The notes below the pieces were generated by a model. The model made no database searches, was not told where the DNA came from, and saw only the letters and a program-made list of their open reading frames with translations. The position numbers and the translations under genes are program-made. A stretch of DNA of 37,996 nt from the NCBI GenBank assembly GCA_030538415.1, contig JAUNTY010000029.1, positions 1 through 37,996 on the forward strand, written 5' to 3'. Below, in pieces: positions 7,293 to 14,360 of the stretch; positions within the stretch are counted from its first letter, which is position 1; each line of letters opens with the position of its first letter. This DNA comes from Neisseria sp. GTDB taxonomy: Bacteria; Pseudomonadota; Gammaproteobacteria; Burkholderiales; Neisseriaceae.

Positions 7293-8690
7293 ATGTCAGG
7301 ATTTCTCGCCATCAAAAAAATCCCCAATAAAGGCATTCCGATTTCAGAGCAGCGCCGCATGTGGCTGCGCCAGTTTTTGAAAGCCTTTATGGTGGTGTTT
7401 CTCACATACATGTGTATGTATCTGATTCGAAACAACTTCAAAGCCGCTCAGCCGATGATGAAAGAGCAGCTCGGCCTCACCACGCTCGATTTGGGCTACA
7501 TCGGCCTTGCCTTTTCCATCACTTACGGCCTCGGCAAGACCATCGTCGGCTATTACATCAGCGACAAAAACACCAAAAAATCCATTTCGGTGATGCTGAT
7601 CGGCGCCTCGATTTCCGTGCTGGCCATGGGTTTGCTGCTGAGCGCCTACGGCTCGGTTATCGGCATCTTTATCGTATTGTGGGGTTTGAACGGCGTGTTT
7701 CAGGCAGCGGGCGGCCCGGCTTCCTATTCCACCATTTCGCGCTGGGCACCGCGCACCGAGCGTGGCCGCTATCTGGGCTTCTGGAACATGTCGCACAACG
7801 TCGGCGGCGCCATCGCGGGCATGCTGGCATTATGGGGCGCCAACACTTTCTTCGGCGGCAACGTGTTGGGCATGTTTATTTTCCCGGCGGTGATTGCGCT
7901 GGTGATTGGCGTGGCCGGTCTCTTTATCGGCAAAGACGACCCGGAAGAGCTGGGTTGGAACCGCTGCGAGGAAATCTTCGGCGAGCCGGTGGAAGCGGAA
8001 AACAATGAAGCCGACGAAATGCCGATGTGGCAGGCGTTCAAGCAGTTTGTGTTGCGCAACCCGTGGATCTGGATTTTGTGTATCGCCAACGTGTTCGTGT
8101 ATATCGTGCGCATCGGCATCGACAACTGGGCGCCGCTCTACGTCACCGAAGCGCTCGGCTTCGACAAACTCGATGCGGTCAACACCATTTTCTATTTTGA
8201 AGTGGGCGCCATCCTCGCCAGCATGAGTTGGGGCTATGTGTCCGACAAGCTCAACGGCCGCCGCGCCGCCGTGGCCGTGGCCTGCATGGTGGCGATTATT
8301 TTCGTGGTCATGCTCTACCGCAACGCCACCAGCGTGATGATGGTCAATATTTCCCTGTTTCTGCTGGGCGCGCTGATTTTCGGCCCGCAGCTTTTAATCG
8401 GCATTTCGCTGGTGGGCTTCGTGCCGAAAAAAGGCATCAGCGTGGCCAACGGCATGACCGGCACCTTCGGCTATCTCTTCGGCGACTCCATCGCCAAAGT
8501 GGGGCTGGCCGCCATTGCCGACCCCGAGCGCAACGGCCTCACCCTCTTCGGCCACACGCTGCACGGCTGGTCGGACGTATTCGTGGTGTTTTACATCGCC
8601 CTCTTCATCGGCATCGCCCTGCTCACACTGGTGGCGTTCGGCGAAGAGAAACGCATCCGCCACGTCGCCAAACAGCTCAACCAATCTTAA
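7293..8690 (+). CDS. uhpT: Hexose-phosphate:phosphate antiporter (UhpT-type, OPA family MFS)
   Basis: Imports sugar phosphates such as glucose 6-phosphate in exchange for inorganic phosphate. 465 residues with 12 predicted membrane segments. The alignment from memory with E. coli UhpT is close along its whole length: RRMWLRQF, MYLIRNNFKAAQ, GFWNMSHNVGGA, IFGPQLLIGISLVGFVPKK. The two arginines essential for phosphate binding in the family are present as Arg46 (YLIRNNF) and Arg273 (VRIGIDNW). The uhpABC regulators are not in the window; instead a Pho-box-like site precedes the gene. The ribosome site (AGAAAG) is weak. Followed by a 17 bp DUS hairpin. GlpT and UhpC are less similar alternatives. 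Confidence 0.9.
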   Translation: MSGFLAIKKIPNKGIPISEQRRMWLRQFLKAFMVVFLTYMCMYLIRNNFKAAQPMMKEQLGLTTLDLGYIGLAFSITYGLGKTIVGYYISDKNTKKSISVMLIGASISVLAMGLLLSAYGSVIGIFIVLWGLNGVFQAAGGPASYSTISRWAPRTERGRYLGFWNMSHNVGGAIAGMLALWGANTFFGGNVLGMFIFPAVIALVIGVAGLFIGKDDPEELGWNRCEEIFGEPVEAENNEADEMPMWQAFKQFVLRNPWIWILCIANVFVYIVRIGIDNWAPLYVTEALGFDKLDAVNTIFYFEVGAILASMSWGYVSDKLNGRRAAVAVACMVAIIFVVMLYRNATSVMMVNISLFLLGALIFGPQLLIGISLVGFVPKKGISVANGMTGTFGYLFGDSIAKVGLAAIADPERNGLTLFGHTLHGWSDVFVVFYIALFIGIALLTLVAFGEEKRIRHVAKQLNQS

Positions 8691-8700
8691 ACCACAAACA

Positions 8701-8742
8701 ACAGGCCGTCTGAAAGCGCTTGCGGGCTTTCAGACGGCCTGT
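8701..8742 (+). terminator. DUS-pair terminator after uhpT
   Basis: 17 bp arms 8701-8717 and 8726-8742 containing the AG-DUS, loop of 8 bases, directly after the stop codon. Confidence 0.85.
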
Positions 8743-8794
8743 TTGCATCAAAAAATGCTACAATCGGCCATGACGAATCCACCAGGTTAATGCC

Positions 8795-9505
8795 ATGACC
8801 CAAACCACCCTCGAACACGTTCAAGCCGTTGCCTTCGACCTCGACGGCACGCTTTGCGATTCTGTGCCCGATTTGGCCGCCGCCGCCAACGCCACCCGCG
8901 CGCACTTCAACCTGCCGCCGCTGCCGCAGGCCGTGGTCGAAAGCTATGTCGGCGACGGCATCGCCAACCTCGTCCACCGCGTACTCACCGATACCCGCGA
9001 CCAACAAGCCGAACAAAGCCAATGGGAACAAGGCTTCAGCTTTTTTATCCGCCACTACCGCGAGCATTTGAGCGACCACACCCGCCCCTACCCCGAAACC
9101 GAAGCCGGATTGGGGCTGCTCAAATCACTCGGCATCCCGCTGGTGGTGATTACCAATAAAAACGAAATCCTTGCCGTCGAGCTGCTGCAACAGCTCGGCC
9201 TTGCCGATTATTTCAGCCTGATTCTCGGCGGCGACAGCCTCGCCGAGAAAAAGCCCAGCCCGCTGCCGCTGCTGCACGCCGCCGAAGTGTTGAACATCAA
9301 TCCCGCCAACATGATGATGGTGGGCGATTCCAAAAACGACATCCTCGCCGCCAAAGCCGCCGGCTGCCTCTCCGTGGCCGTCACCTTCGGCTACGGCGAC
9401 ATGCAGGAATTGGTGCACAACCCCGCTACCAAGCCCGACTGGCTCATCGGCAGCCTGCCCGAAATTTATGAAAACCTGCGCCCGCAAAAAGCGCAAGACG
9501 AATAA
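8795..9505 (+). CDS. gph: Phosphoglycolate phosphatase (HAD superfamily)
   Basis: Hydrolyses 2-phosphoglycolate formed during repair of oxidised DNA ends. 236 residues. HAD motifs are all present: motif I AFDLDGTLCDSVPDL with nucleophile Asp (~14), motif II VVITNK (~117), the motif III lysine in KKPSPLPLL (~150), and motif IV MVGDSKNDILAAKAAG (~171). The helical cap (~25-90) with PLPQAVVESYVGDGI fits Gph. Related HAD enzymes such as PhnX or pyrophosphatase PpaX share this layout, but the length and cap favour Gph. A TACAAT hexamer at 8759-8764 may be the -10. Confidence 0.88.
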   Translation: MTQTTLEHVQAVAFDLDGTLCDSVPDLAAAANATRAHFNLPPLPQAVVESYVGDGIANLVHRVLTDTRDQQAEQSQWEQGFSFFIRHYREHLSDHTRPYPETEAGLGLLKSLGIPLVVITNKNEILAVELLQQLGLADYFSLILGGDSLAEKKPSPLPLLHAAEVLNINPANMMMVGDSKNDILAAKAAGCLSVAVTFGYGDMQELVHNPATKPDWLIGSLPEIYENLRPQKAQDE

Positions 9506-9642
9506 GGTAAAGGCCGTCTGAAATTTTGTCGGTTGGTCATTCATTTACCCCCGTCTTACCAATTTTCAAGACTTGAGGCCGTCTGAAACCGTTGGCGGAA
9601 ATCAGCTAGCCGACATGCCCCCAATCGGTATTTTCAGCTGGA

Positions 9643-9667
9643 TTTCGTGGGCAGAGCCCACGCTGCA
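9643..9667 (-). repeat. GTGGGC hairpin repeat unit
   Basis: TTTCGTGGGC, a short loop, GCCCACG then CTGCA; the same unit in opposite orientation lies at 9721-9745, so together they can form a larger stem ending in GGATTTCG/CGAAATCC. Confidence 0.7.
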
Positions 9668-9720
9668 CAACATCAGCTCGTGCGTTTGAGGCCGCTTGAA
9701 ATCTTTCAAACGCCGGCTTT

Positions 9721-9745
9721 GTAGCGTGGGCTCCGCCCACGAAAT
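9721..9745 (+). repeat. GTGGGC hairpin repeat unit
   Basis: GTAGCGTGGGC, TCC loop, GCCCACGAAA. Same family as units at 14089, 14252, 26701, 26767 and 35248. Confidence 0.7.
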
Positions 9746-9840
9746 CCTGTTTTGATAAACGGCCATATTTAAACCTGCATCATTTTTTCAGACGGCCTGA
9801 ACTCCGCCCCGACCGCAAACCACGCTCCACACCACCCGCC

Positions 9841-10293
9841 ATGAAACCCGAAAAATCCCTGCGTGCCCGCGCGATGGACATCCTCTCCCGCCGCGAAATC
9901 AGCCGCGCCGAGCTCAAACGCAAGCTGGCTCCCCATGCCGAAAGCGAAGAAGAAGTCGAAGCGGTGCTCAACGAATTTGCCGAGCGCCAATGGCAGTCCG
10001 ACGCGCGTTATGCCGAAGCCTATATCCACAGCAAAAGCCGCCAACACGGCAAGCTGCGGCTCAAACAAGCGCTGGCGGCCAAAGGCGTGAGCGAAGACAT
10101 CATGCGCGAATTGATGCCCGCCCGTGATGCCGAGCTGCAAGCCGCCATAACGGTATTGCGCAAAAAATTCAAACAACCCGCCGCCGATTTGAACGAGAAA
10201 CAAAAGCAAATGCGTTTTCTCGCCTATCGCGGCTTCGACATGGACACCATTCAGACGGCCATTAAAAGCAGCTGGGCGGAAGATATTGATTAA
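9841..10293 (+). CDS. recX: Regulatory protein RecX
   Basis: Binds RecA filaments and modulates recombination, which matters in naturally transforming Neisseria. 150 residues, normal for RecX. The body is made of three-helix repeats: LRARAMDILSRREISRAELKRKLAPHAES, VLNEFAERQWQSDARYAEAYIHSKSRQHGKLRLKQALAAKGVS, and KKFKQPAADLNEKQKQMRFLAYRGFDMDTIQTAI. No Shine-Dalgarno sequence is seen before ATG 9841, though MKPEKSLRARAM is a natural N-terminus. A DUS core is read in frame near the 3' end (IQTA, ~10250). recA is not in the window. Confidence 0.9.
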   Translation: MKPEKSLRARAMDILSRREISRAELKRKLAPHAESEEEVEAVLNEFAERQWQSDARYAEAYIHSKSRQHGKLRLKQALAAKGVSEDIMRELMPARDAELQAAITVLRKKFKQPAADLNEKQKQMRFLAYRGFDMDTIQTAIKSSWAEDID

Positions 10294-10379
10294 TCGATTA
10301 GCGCCTTAGCCGAACCACACATTGCCCATCCGATGCGGAAAGGCGCAGCAACGCCGCATGAATGGCAAATTTCCCAGCC

Positions 10380-10597
10380 CTAGGGCTTCCTGACAGCGCA
10401 GCGGTGTCGATTTACGGGTGCTTTTTGCCCCTGAAAACGCATCTGCTGCGTTAAAAAGCCTCGCAAGATGTCCAATCTTGCTGCGTTTTGGCTGGTTTTA
10501 CTAGCGCAGCGTGTAAAACCGCCCTCTTTGAGTAGCCTTGCATCTGCATTTTCAGGAACAAAAATCCCCTCATAAACGAATTGTCAGGAAGCCCTAG
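10380..10597. repeat. MITE-like element, copy A
   Basis: 218 bp element bounded by perfect 16 bp terminal inverted repeats (CTAGGGCTTCCTGACA at 10380-10395, complement at 10582-10597). Its first 198 bases differ from copy B at 25046 by only two substitutions by my reading; it then lacks the inner part of the right terminal repeat. Inside are GGTTTTAC/GTAAAACC and GCAAGAT/ATCTTGC hairpins and longer complementary flanks, so the whole can fold. No coding capacity. The right end abuts a DUS. Confidence 0.85.
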
Positions 10598-10621
10598 CCG
10601 TCTGAAACATTCAGACGGCCT
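10598..10621 (+). terminator. DUS inverted pair
   Basis: GCCGTCTGAA (starting at 10597-10598) and TTCAGACGGC separated by 3 bases, then TATTTTTATTTT. It begins exactly where MITE copy A ends and probably was the recX terminator before the insertion. Confidence 0.7.
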
Positions 10622-10814
10622 ATTTTTATTTTAATATAAACAAACAATCTTTCCGCTACACTGTCGGTCATTTCATTTAAAAAAATTCAATTCAAACATA
10701 TATTATCTTTTTTCAGACGGCCTGCATCCGCATAAAATATCCCAGAGCCTTATGCTATCGGGCTTCACTGCCGCTTCATCATTTTTGCTGATGGTCATCA
10801 TCAGAATTTATAGT

Positions 10815-10843
10815 TTTACAGCCTGTTTCAAAACCACTACATT
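10815..10843 (+). promoter_or_regulatory. Predicted prpB promoter
   Basis: TTTACA (10815-10820), 17 bp, TACATT (10838-10843), giving a 5' leader of about 30 bases before prpB. Confidence 0.45.
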
Positions 10844-10880
10844 CAACTACACAAGAAAAACACCAATACGGAGTACCATC

Positions 10881-11762
10881 ATGACCTTATCTTCTGCCGG
10901 CGCGCGTTTCCGCCAAGCCGTTCAAGACGAACATCCCCTGGCCGTGGTCGGCTGCGTCAACGCCTATTTCGCGCGCTTGGCCAGCCAAAGCGGTTTCAAA
11001 GCACTTTATCTTTCCGGCGGCGGCGTAGCAGCCTGCTCCTGCGGTATTCCCGATTTGGGCATCACCAGCCTGGAAGACGTATTAATCGACGCCCGCCGCA
11101 TCACCGACAACGTCGACACCCCGCTTCTGGTCGATATCGATACCGGCTGGGGCGGCGCATTCAACATCGCCCGCACCATCAAAGCCATGGAAAAAGCCGG
11201 TGTTGCCGCCGTGCACATCGAAGATCAGGTGGCGCAAAAACGCTGCGGCCACCGCCCGAATAAAGCCATCGTGTCGCAAGCCGAAATGGTGGACCGCATC
11301 AAGGCCGCCGTGGATGCCCGCACCGATGAAAATTTCGTCATCATGGCACGCACCGATGCGCTGGCGGTGGAAGGTTTGCAATCGGCGCTCGACCGCGCCC
11401 AAGCCTGCGTGGAAGCCGGTGCCGACATGATTTTCCCCGAAGCGATTACCGAATTGGGGATGTACCGCCGGTTTGCCGACGCGGTGAAAGTGCCGGTATT
11501 GGCCAACATCACCGAATTCGGTGCCACCCCGCTCTATTCGCAACAAGAATTGGGCGAAGCGGGCGCATCGCTGGTGCTGTATCCGCTGTCGTCGTTCCGC
11601 GCCGCCAGCAAGGCCGCGCTCGGCGTGTATGAAGCCATCCGCCGCGACGGCCACCAGCAAAACGTGGTCGACACCATGCAAACCCGCATGGAACTTTACG
11701 ATTTCCTCGGCTACCACGATTACGAACAAAAACTCGACAAGCTGTTTAGCGAAGGCAAGTAA
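10881..11762 (+). CDS. prpB: 2-methylisocitrate lyase
   Basis: Splits 2-methylisocitrate into pyruvate and succinate, the last step of the methylcitrate cycle for propionate use. 293 residues (E. coli PrpB has 296). Start set at ATG 10881 ([14 protein letters not shown]), which has GGAG 8 bases upstream. Family landmarks: [19 protein letters not shown] (~43-61), [18 protein letters not shown] (~84-101), catalytic loop QKRCGHRP (~119-126), [12 protein letters not shown] (~154-165), and the C-terminal [15 protein letters not shown]. The next gene starts at the base after the stop codon, so the two are coupled. Confidence 0.96.
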   Translation: MTLSSAGARFRQAVQDEHPLAVVGCVNAYFARLASQSGFKALYLSGGGVAACSCGIPDLGITSLEDVLIDARRITDNVDTPLLVDIDTGWGGAFNIARTIKAMEKAGVAAVHIEDQVAQKRCGHRPNKAIVSQAEMVDRIKAAVDARTDENFVIMARTDALAVEGLQSALDRAQACVEAGADMIFPEAITELGMYRRFADAVKVPVLANITEFGATPLYSQQELGEAGASLVLYPLSSFRAASKAALGVYEAIRRDGHQQNVVDTMQTRMELYDFLGYHDYEQKLDKLFSEGK

Positions 11763-12506
11763 ATGCTGCCCACAGCAGGCTTTCTGGCCGCGGTGTTTGC
11801 CGCAGCCGCCCTGCTGCACGGCATGGTGGGCATAGGTTTCACGCTGATTCCCACCGCCATTTTGGCCTTGAGCATGGACATGAAGGAAGTGGTGGCGCTC
11901 ACCGTGCTGCCCATGTTGGTCATCAACCTACTCAGCACGCTGACCGGCGGCCCGGTATGGCCGATATTGAAACGCTATACCCTGCTGGCTCTGATGAGCG
12001 TAGTCGGCAGCTTTATCGGCGTGAAACTCTTGCTGATACTGCCTTCGGCCTGGCTGCAACTGGCGCTGGCGTTTTTTATCGGCTGGTATGTGGTGTCGGC
12101 CTCGCGCCAAACCCGCATCGCGCTGCCCGAAAGCGCCGCCCTCACCGCCGCATTCGGCCTGGCGGCAGGCATTATCGGCGGCGCCACCAACGCCATGTCA
12201 TCGGTATTGATGATGTATCTGCTGGCACGCAGCAGCGACAAAAACGAAATTGCCCAGGCAGGCAACCTGTGTTTCACGCTGGCCAAAGTGGTGCAAATCG
12301 TGATGCTGTGGCCGCTGTTACAACAGATGCAGATTCCGGCCTCATTGCTGCTTTGGCCGGGCATTGTGGCGGTAGCCGCCCTGTTTGCGGGCGTGTGGCT
12401 GCGCCGTTATATTCCGTTTCGGCGCTTCCGCCAGATCAGCCTGCTGATTTTGTCGATACTGGCTTTGATGATGGTTTATAAAAGCCTCAACAGCTTGTTG
12501 TTTTAA
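11763..12506 (+). CDS. TauE/SafE (TSUP) family membrane permease
   Basis: A 247-residue inner membrane protein with about eight membrane segments, of the TSUP family of sulfite/sulfonate/organic anion exporters. Visible: a first conserved half GMVGIGFTLIPTAILAL, TVLPMLVINLLSTLTGG, and a second half with AAGIIGGATNAMSSVLMMYLL, the two-fold repeat typical of the family. It begins directly after the prpB stop, within the propionate locus; from memory the meningococcal propionate cluster has such a gene in the same neighbourhood. A role in moving propionate or a pathway by-product across the membrane is an inference. An alternative is an unrelated sulfite exporter carried in the operon. Confidence 0.85.
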   Translation: MLPTAGFLAAVFAAAALLHGMVGIGFTLIPTAILALSMDMKEVVALTVLPMLVINLLSTLTGGPVWPILKRYTLLALMSVVGSFIGVKLLLILPSAWLQLALAFFIGWYVVSASRQTRIALPESAALTAAFGLAAGIIGGATNAMSSVLMMYLLARSSDKNEIAQAGNLCFTLAKVVQIVMLWPLLQQMQIPASLLLWPGIVAVAALFAGVWLRRYIPFRRFRQISLLILSILALMMVYKSLNSLLF

Positions 12507-12609
12507 AAAATCCAGAATATTGCCCGGCAATATTTTGTTTCAGACGGCCTGCAGCATTTCCACCTGACAGGCTGCCCGACCAAACCAAAGGAAACAGGAG
12601 AAGAAACAG

Positions 12610-13764
12610 ATGTCTACCGAAAACACCCCCGTTACCCCCAAGCCGAAAAAATCCGTCGCCCTCTCAGGCGTACCGGCCGGCAACACCGCGCTCTGCACCG
12701 TAGGCCGCAGCGGCAACGACTTGAGCTACCGCGGCTACGACATCCTCGATTTGGCCAAACATTGCGAATTTGAAGAAGTCGCCCACTTGCTGGTACACGG
12801 CCATCTGCCCAACAAAGCCGAGCTGAAAGCCTACAAGAAAAAACTCAAAGCCATGCGCCGCCTGCCGTCCAACGTCTTGCGCGTGTTGGAAAGCCTGCCC
12901 GCCGCCGCCCACCCGATGGACGTGATGCGCACCGGCGTATCTGCTCTCGGCTGCACCCTGCCCGAGCGCGAAAGCCATCCCGTCAGCGAAGCGCGCGACA
13001 TCGCCGACAAACTGATGGCCTCTTTGGGCAGCATCCTGCTCTACTGGTATCACTACAGCCACAACAGCAAATCCATTTGCCTCGACAGCGAAGAAGACAG
13101 CATCGGCGGCCACTTCCTGCATATGCTGCACGGCGAACGCCCCAGCGCGGCACACGTCAAAGCCATGCACGTTTCGCTGATTCTCTACGCAGAACACGAA
13201 TTCAACGCCTCCACCTTCACCTCGCGCGTGATTGCGGGCACAGGCTCCGATATGTATTCCTGCATTTCCGGTGCCATCGGCGCGCTCAAAGGCCCGAAAC
13301 ACGGCGGCGCGAATGAAGTGGCCTACGACATCCAAAAACGCTACCAAAGCGCCGACGAAGCCGAAGCCGACATCCGCGAGCGCATCGGCCGCAAAGAAAT
13401 CGTCATCGGCTTCGGCCATCCGGTTTACACCATTTCCGACCCGCGCAACGTGGTGATTAAAGAAGTCGCCCGCGAATTGAGCGCCGAAGTCGAAGACATG
13501 CTGCTCTTCGACGTGGCCGAGCGCCTCGAAACGCTGATGTGGAACGAGAAAAAAATGTTCCCCAATCTGGATTGGTTCTCCGCCGTTTCCTACCAGAAAC
13601 TCGGCGTACCCACCGCCATGTTTACCCCGCTGTTTGTGATTTCGCGCACCTCAGGCTGGAGCGCCCACGTCATCGAACAACGCGAAGACGGCAAAATCAT
13701 CCGCCCGAGCGCGAATTACACCGGCCCCGATGATTTGAAATTCGTGCCGATTGAAGAGCGTTGA
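12610..13764 (+). CDS. prpC: 2-methylcitrate synthase
   Basis: Condenses propionyl-CoA with oxaloacetate to 2-methylcitrate. 384 residues, fits PrpC (about 389) rather than the larger type II citrate synthase. Landmarks: GLxG-free start with [27 protein letters not shown], catalytic histidine in [12 protein letters not shown] (His ~231), second active site region [15 protein letters not shown], and [27 protein letters not shown] near the C-terminus. GGAG lies about 10 bases upstream of ATG. A single DUS complement (about 12539) lies in the 103 bp gap after the TauE-like gene, so a separate or weakened transcript is possible. Confidence 0.95.
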   Translation: MSTENTPVTPKPKKSVALSGVPAGNTALCTVGRSGNDLSYRGYDILDLAKHCEFEEVAHLLVHGHLPNKAELKAYKKKLKAMRRLPSNVLRVLESLPAAAHPMDVMRTGVSALGCTLPERESHPVSEARDIADKLMASLGSILLYWYHYSHNSKSICLDSEEDSIGGHFLHMLHGERPSAAHVKAMHVSLILYAEHEFNASTFTSRVIAGTGSDMYSCISGAIGALKGPKHGGANEVAYDIQKRYQSADEAEADIRERIGRKEIVIGFGHPVYTISDPRNVVIKEVARELSAEVEDMLLFDVAERLETLMWNEKKMFPNLDWFSAVSYQKLGVPTAMFTPLFVISRTSGWSAHVIEQREDGKIIRPSANYTGPDDLKFVPIEER

Positions 13765-13769
13765 TTGAA

Positions 13770-13810
13770 GCTTTCAGACGGCCTTTTGATGAATCAGGCC
13801 GTCTGAAAGC
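13770..13810 (+). terminator. DUS-pair terminator after prpC
   Basis: 15 bp arms (13770-13784 and 13796-13810), GCTTTCAGACGGCCT and complement, 11-base loop, 6 bases beyond the prpC stop. Confidence 0.75.
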
Positions 13811-13949
13811 CCGCAATAACGGCATGATGTGCCGAAAAAAATAAAGCGCATCATGTGTGTTACACAGATGCGCTTTTGCCCGTTTGCAGGCCGTCTGAAA
13901 CGGTTGACTGACTGAAAGCAAACCTTGCGGTTTGCCGCCCCCTCCCTAA

Positions 13950-13969
13950 CCCTCCCCCGCAGGGGAGGG
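13950..13969. repeat. CCCTCCCC hairpin
   Basis: CCCTCCCC, loop CGCA, GGGGAGGG: perfect 8 bp stem. Similar in style to the CCCTCTCCC/GGGAGAGGG palindromes in the direct repeat just downstream. Confidence 0.6.
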
Positions 13970-14088
13970 AATCAGGCTACTGAAGCGGAAACGGTTTCAG
14001 ACGGCCTCAGGCAACTTGTTCCCTCTCCCGCTGGAGAGGGTTAGGGAGAGGGCACCAAGCCGCAGGCTTGGAAAACCTTTCAGCCTGT

Positions 14089-14113
14089 GTAGCGTGGGCT
14101 ATGCCCACGAAAC
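14089..14113 (+). repeat. GTGGGC hairpin repeat unit
   Basis: GTAGCGTGGGC, TAT, GCCCACGAAA; end of the first unit of the tandem repeat. Confidence 0.7.
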
Positions 14114-14251
14114 CCGCAGAAGCAGCTTCAGACAACCTCAGGCAAGTTGTTCCCTCTCCCGCGGGAGAGGGTTAGGGAGAGGGCACCAAGCCACAGGCTT
14201 GGAAAACCTTTTCAGACGGCCTGCAACTTGACTGGACAACCGAGTAATTTT

Positions 14252-14276
14252 GTAGCGTGGGCTGTACCCACGAAAC
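14252..14276 (+). repeat. GTGGGC hairpin repeat unit (degenerate)
   Basis: GTAGCGTGGGC, TGT, ACCCACGAAA; end of the second unit of the tandem repeat, one stem mismatch. Confidence 0.6.
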
Positions 14277-14360
14277 CCACCCAACCCTTTTCAGACGGCC
14301 TGCTAACAAAAAGGCCGTCTGAAACCCCACCCACAAGAAAAACACGAAACGGAAACCACC

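Larger units (their letters stand above)
9506..9840. other. Gene-free gap with DUS copies and a facing pair of GTGGGC hairpins
   Basis: No credible gene. It holds two direct AG-DUS copies (about 9511 and 9576), a facing pair of the CGTGGGC/GCCCACG hairpin repeat (9643-9667 and 9721-9745) and a further DUS complement near 9788 close to the recX start. Confidence 0.6.
10294..10880. other. Gene-free gap between recX and prpB
   Basis: 587 bp without a credible gene: a nested hairpin at 10334-10361, the MITE-like copy A (10380-10597), a DUS hairpin (10598-10621), AT-rich DNA with one more DUS (about 10713) and the prpB promoter candidate. An open extension of prpB up to 10752 is not supported by composition or start signals. 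Confidence 0.6.
13996..14278 (+). repeat. Imperfect tandem direct repeat (~131 bp period)
   Basis: Two units: 13996-14113 and 14127-14278. Each has a DUS-like start (intact in unit 1, mutated to TTCAGACAACC in unit 2), CAGGCAA(C/G)TTGTT, CCCTCTCCCG..GGAGAGGGTTAGGGAGAGGG, GCACCAAGCC(G/A)CAGGCTTGGAAAACC, and ends in a GTGGGC hairpin. Corresponding bases are offset by 131. Confidence 0.8.
13765..14360. other. Repeat-rich gene-free gap between prpC and acnD
   Basis: 596 bp with no credible gene. It holds a DUS hairpin after prpC, further DUS copies, a CCCTCCCC/GGGGAGGG hairpin (13950-13969), a ~131 bp imperfect tandem direct repeat (13996-14278), two GTGGGC hairpins and a final DUS pair (about 14296-14322) ahead of acnD. 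Confidence 0.7.

Noticed and set aside
10752-10880. 43-codon N-terminal extension of prpB
   Set aside because: PrpB length and the ribosome site fit ATG 10881; the extension covers the predicted promoter.
13765-14360. CRISPR-like reading of the repeated segments near 14 kb
   Set aside because: Only two units of 131 bp made of known palindromes; no short repeat with regular spacers and no cas genes.
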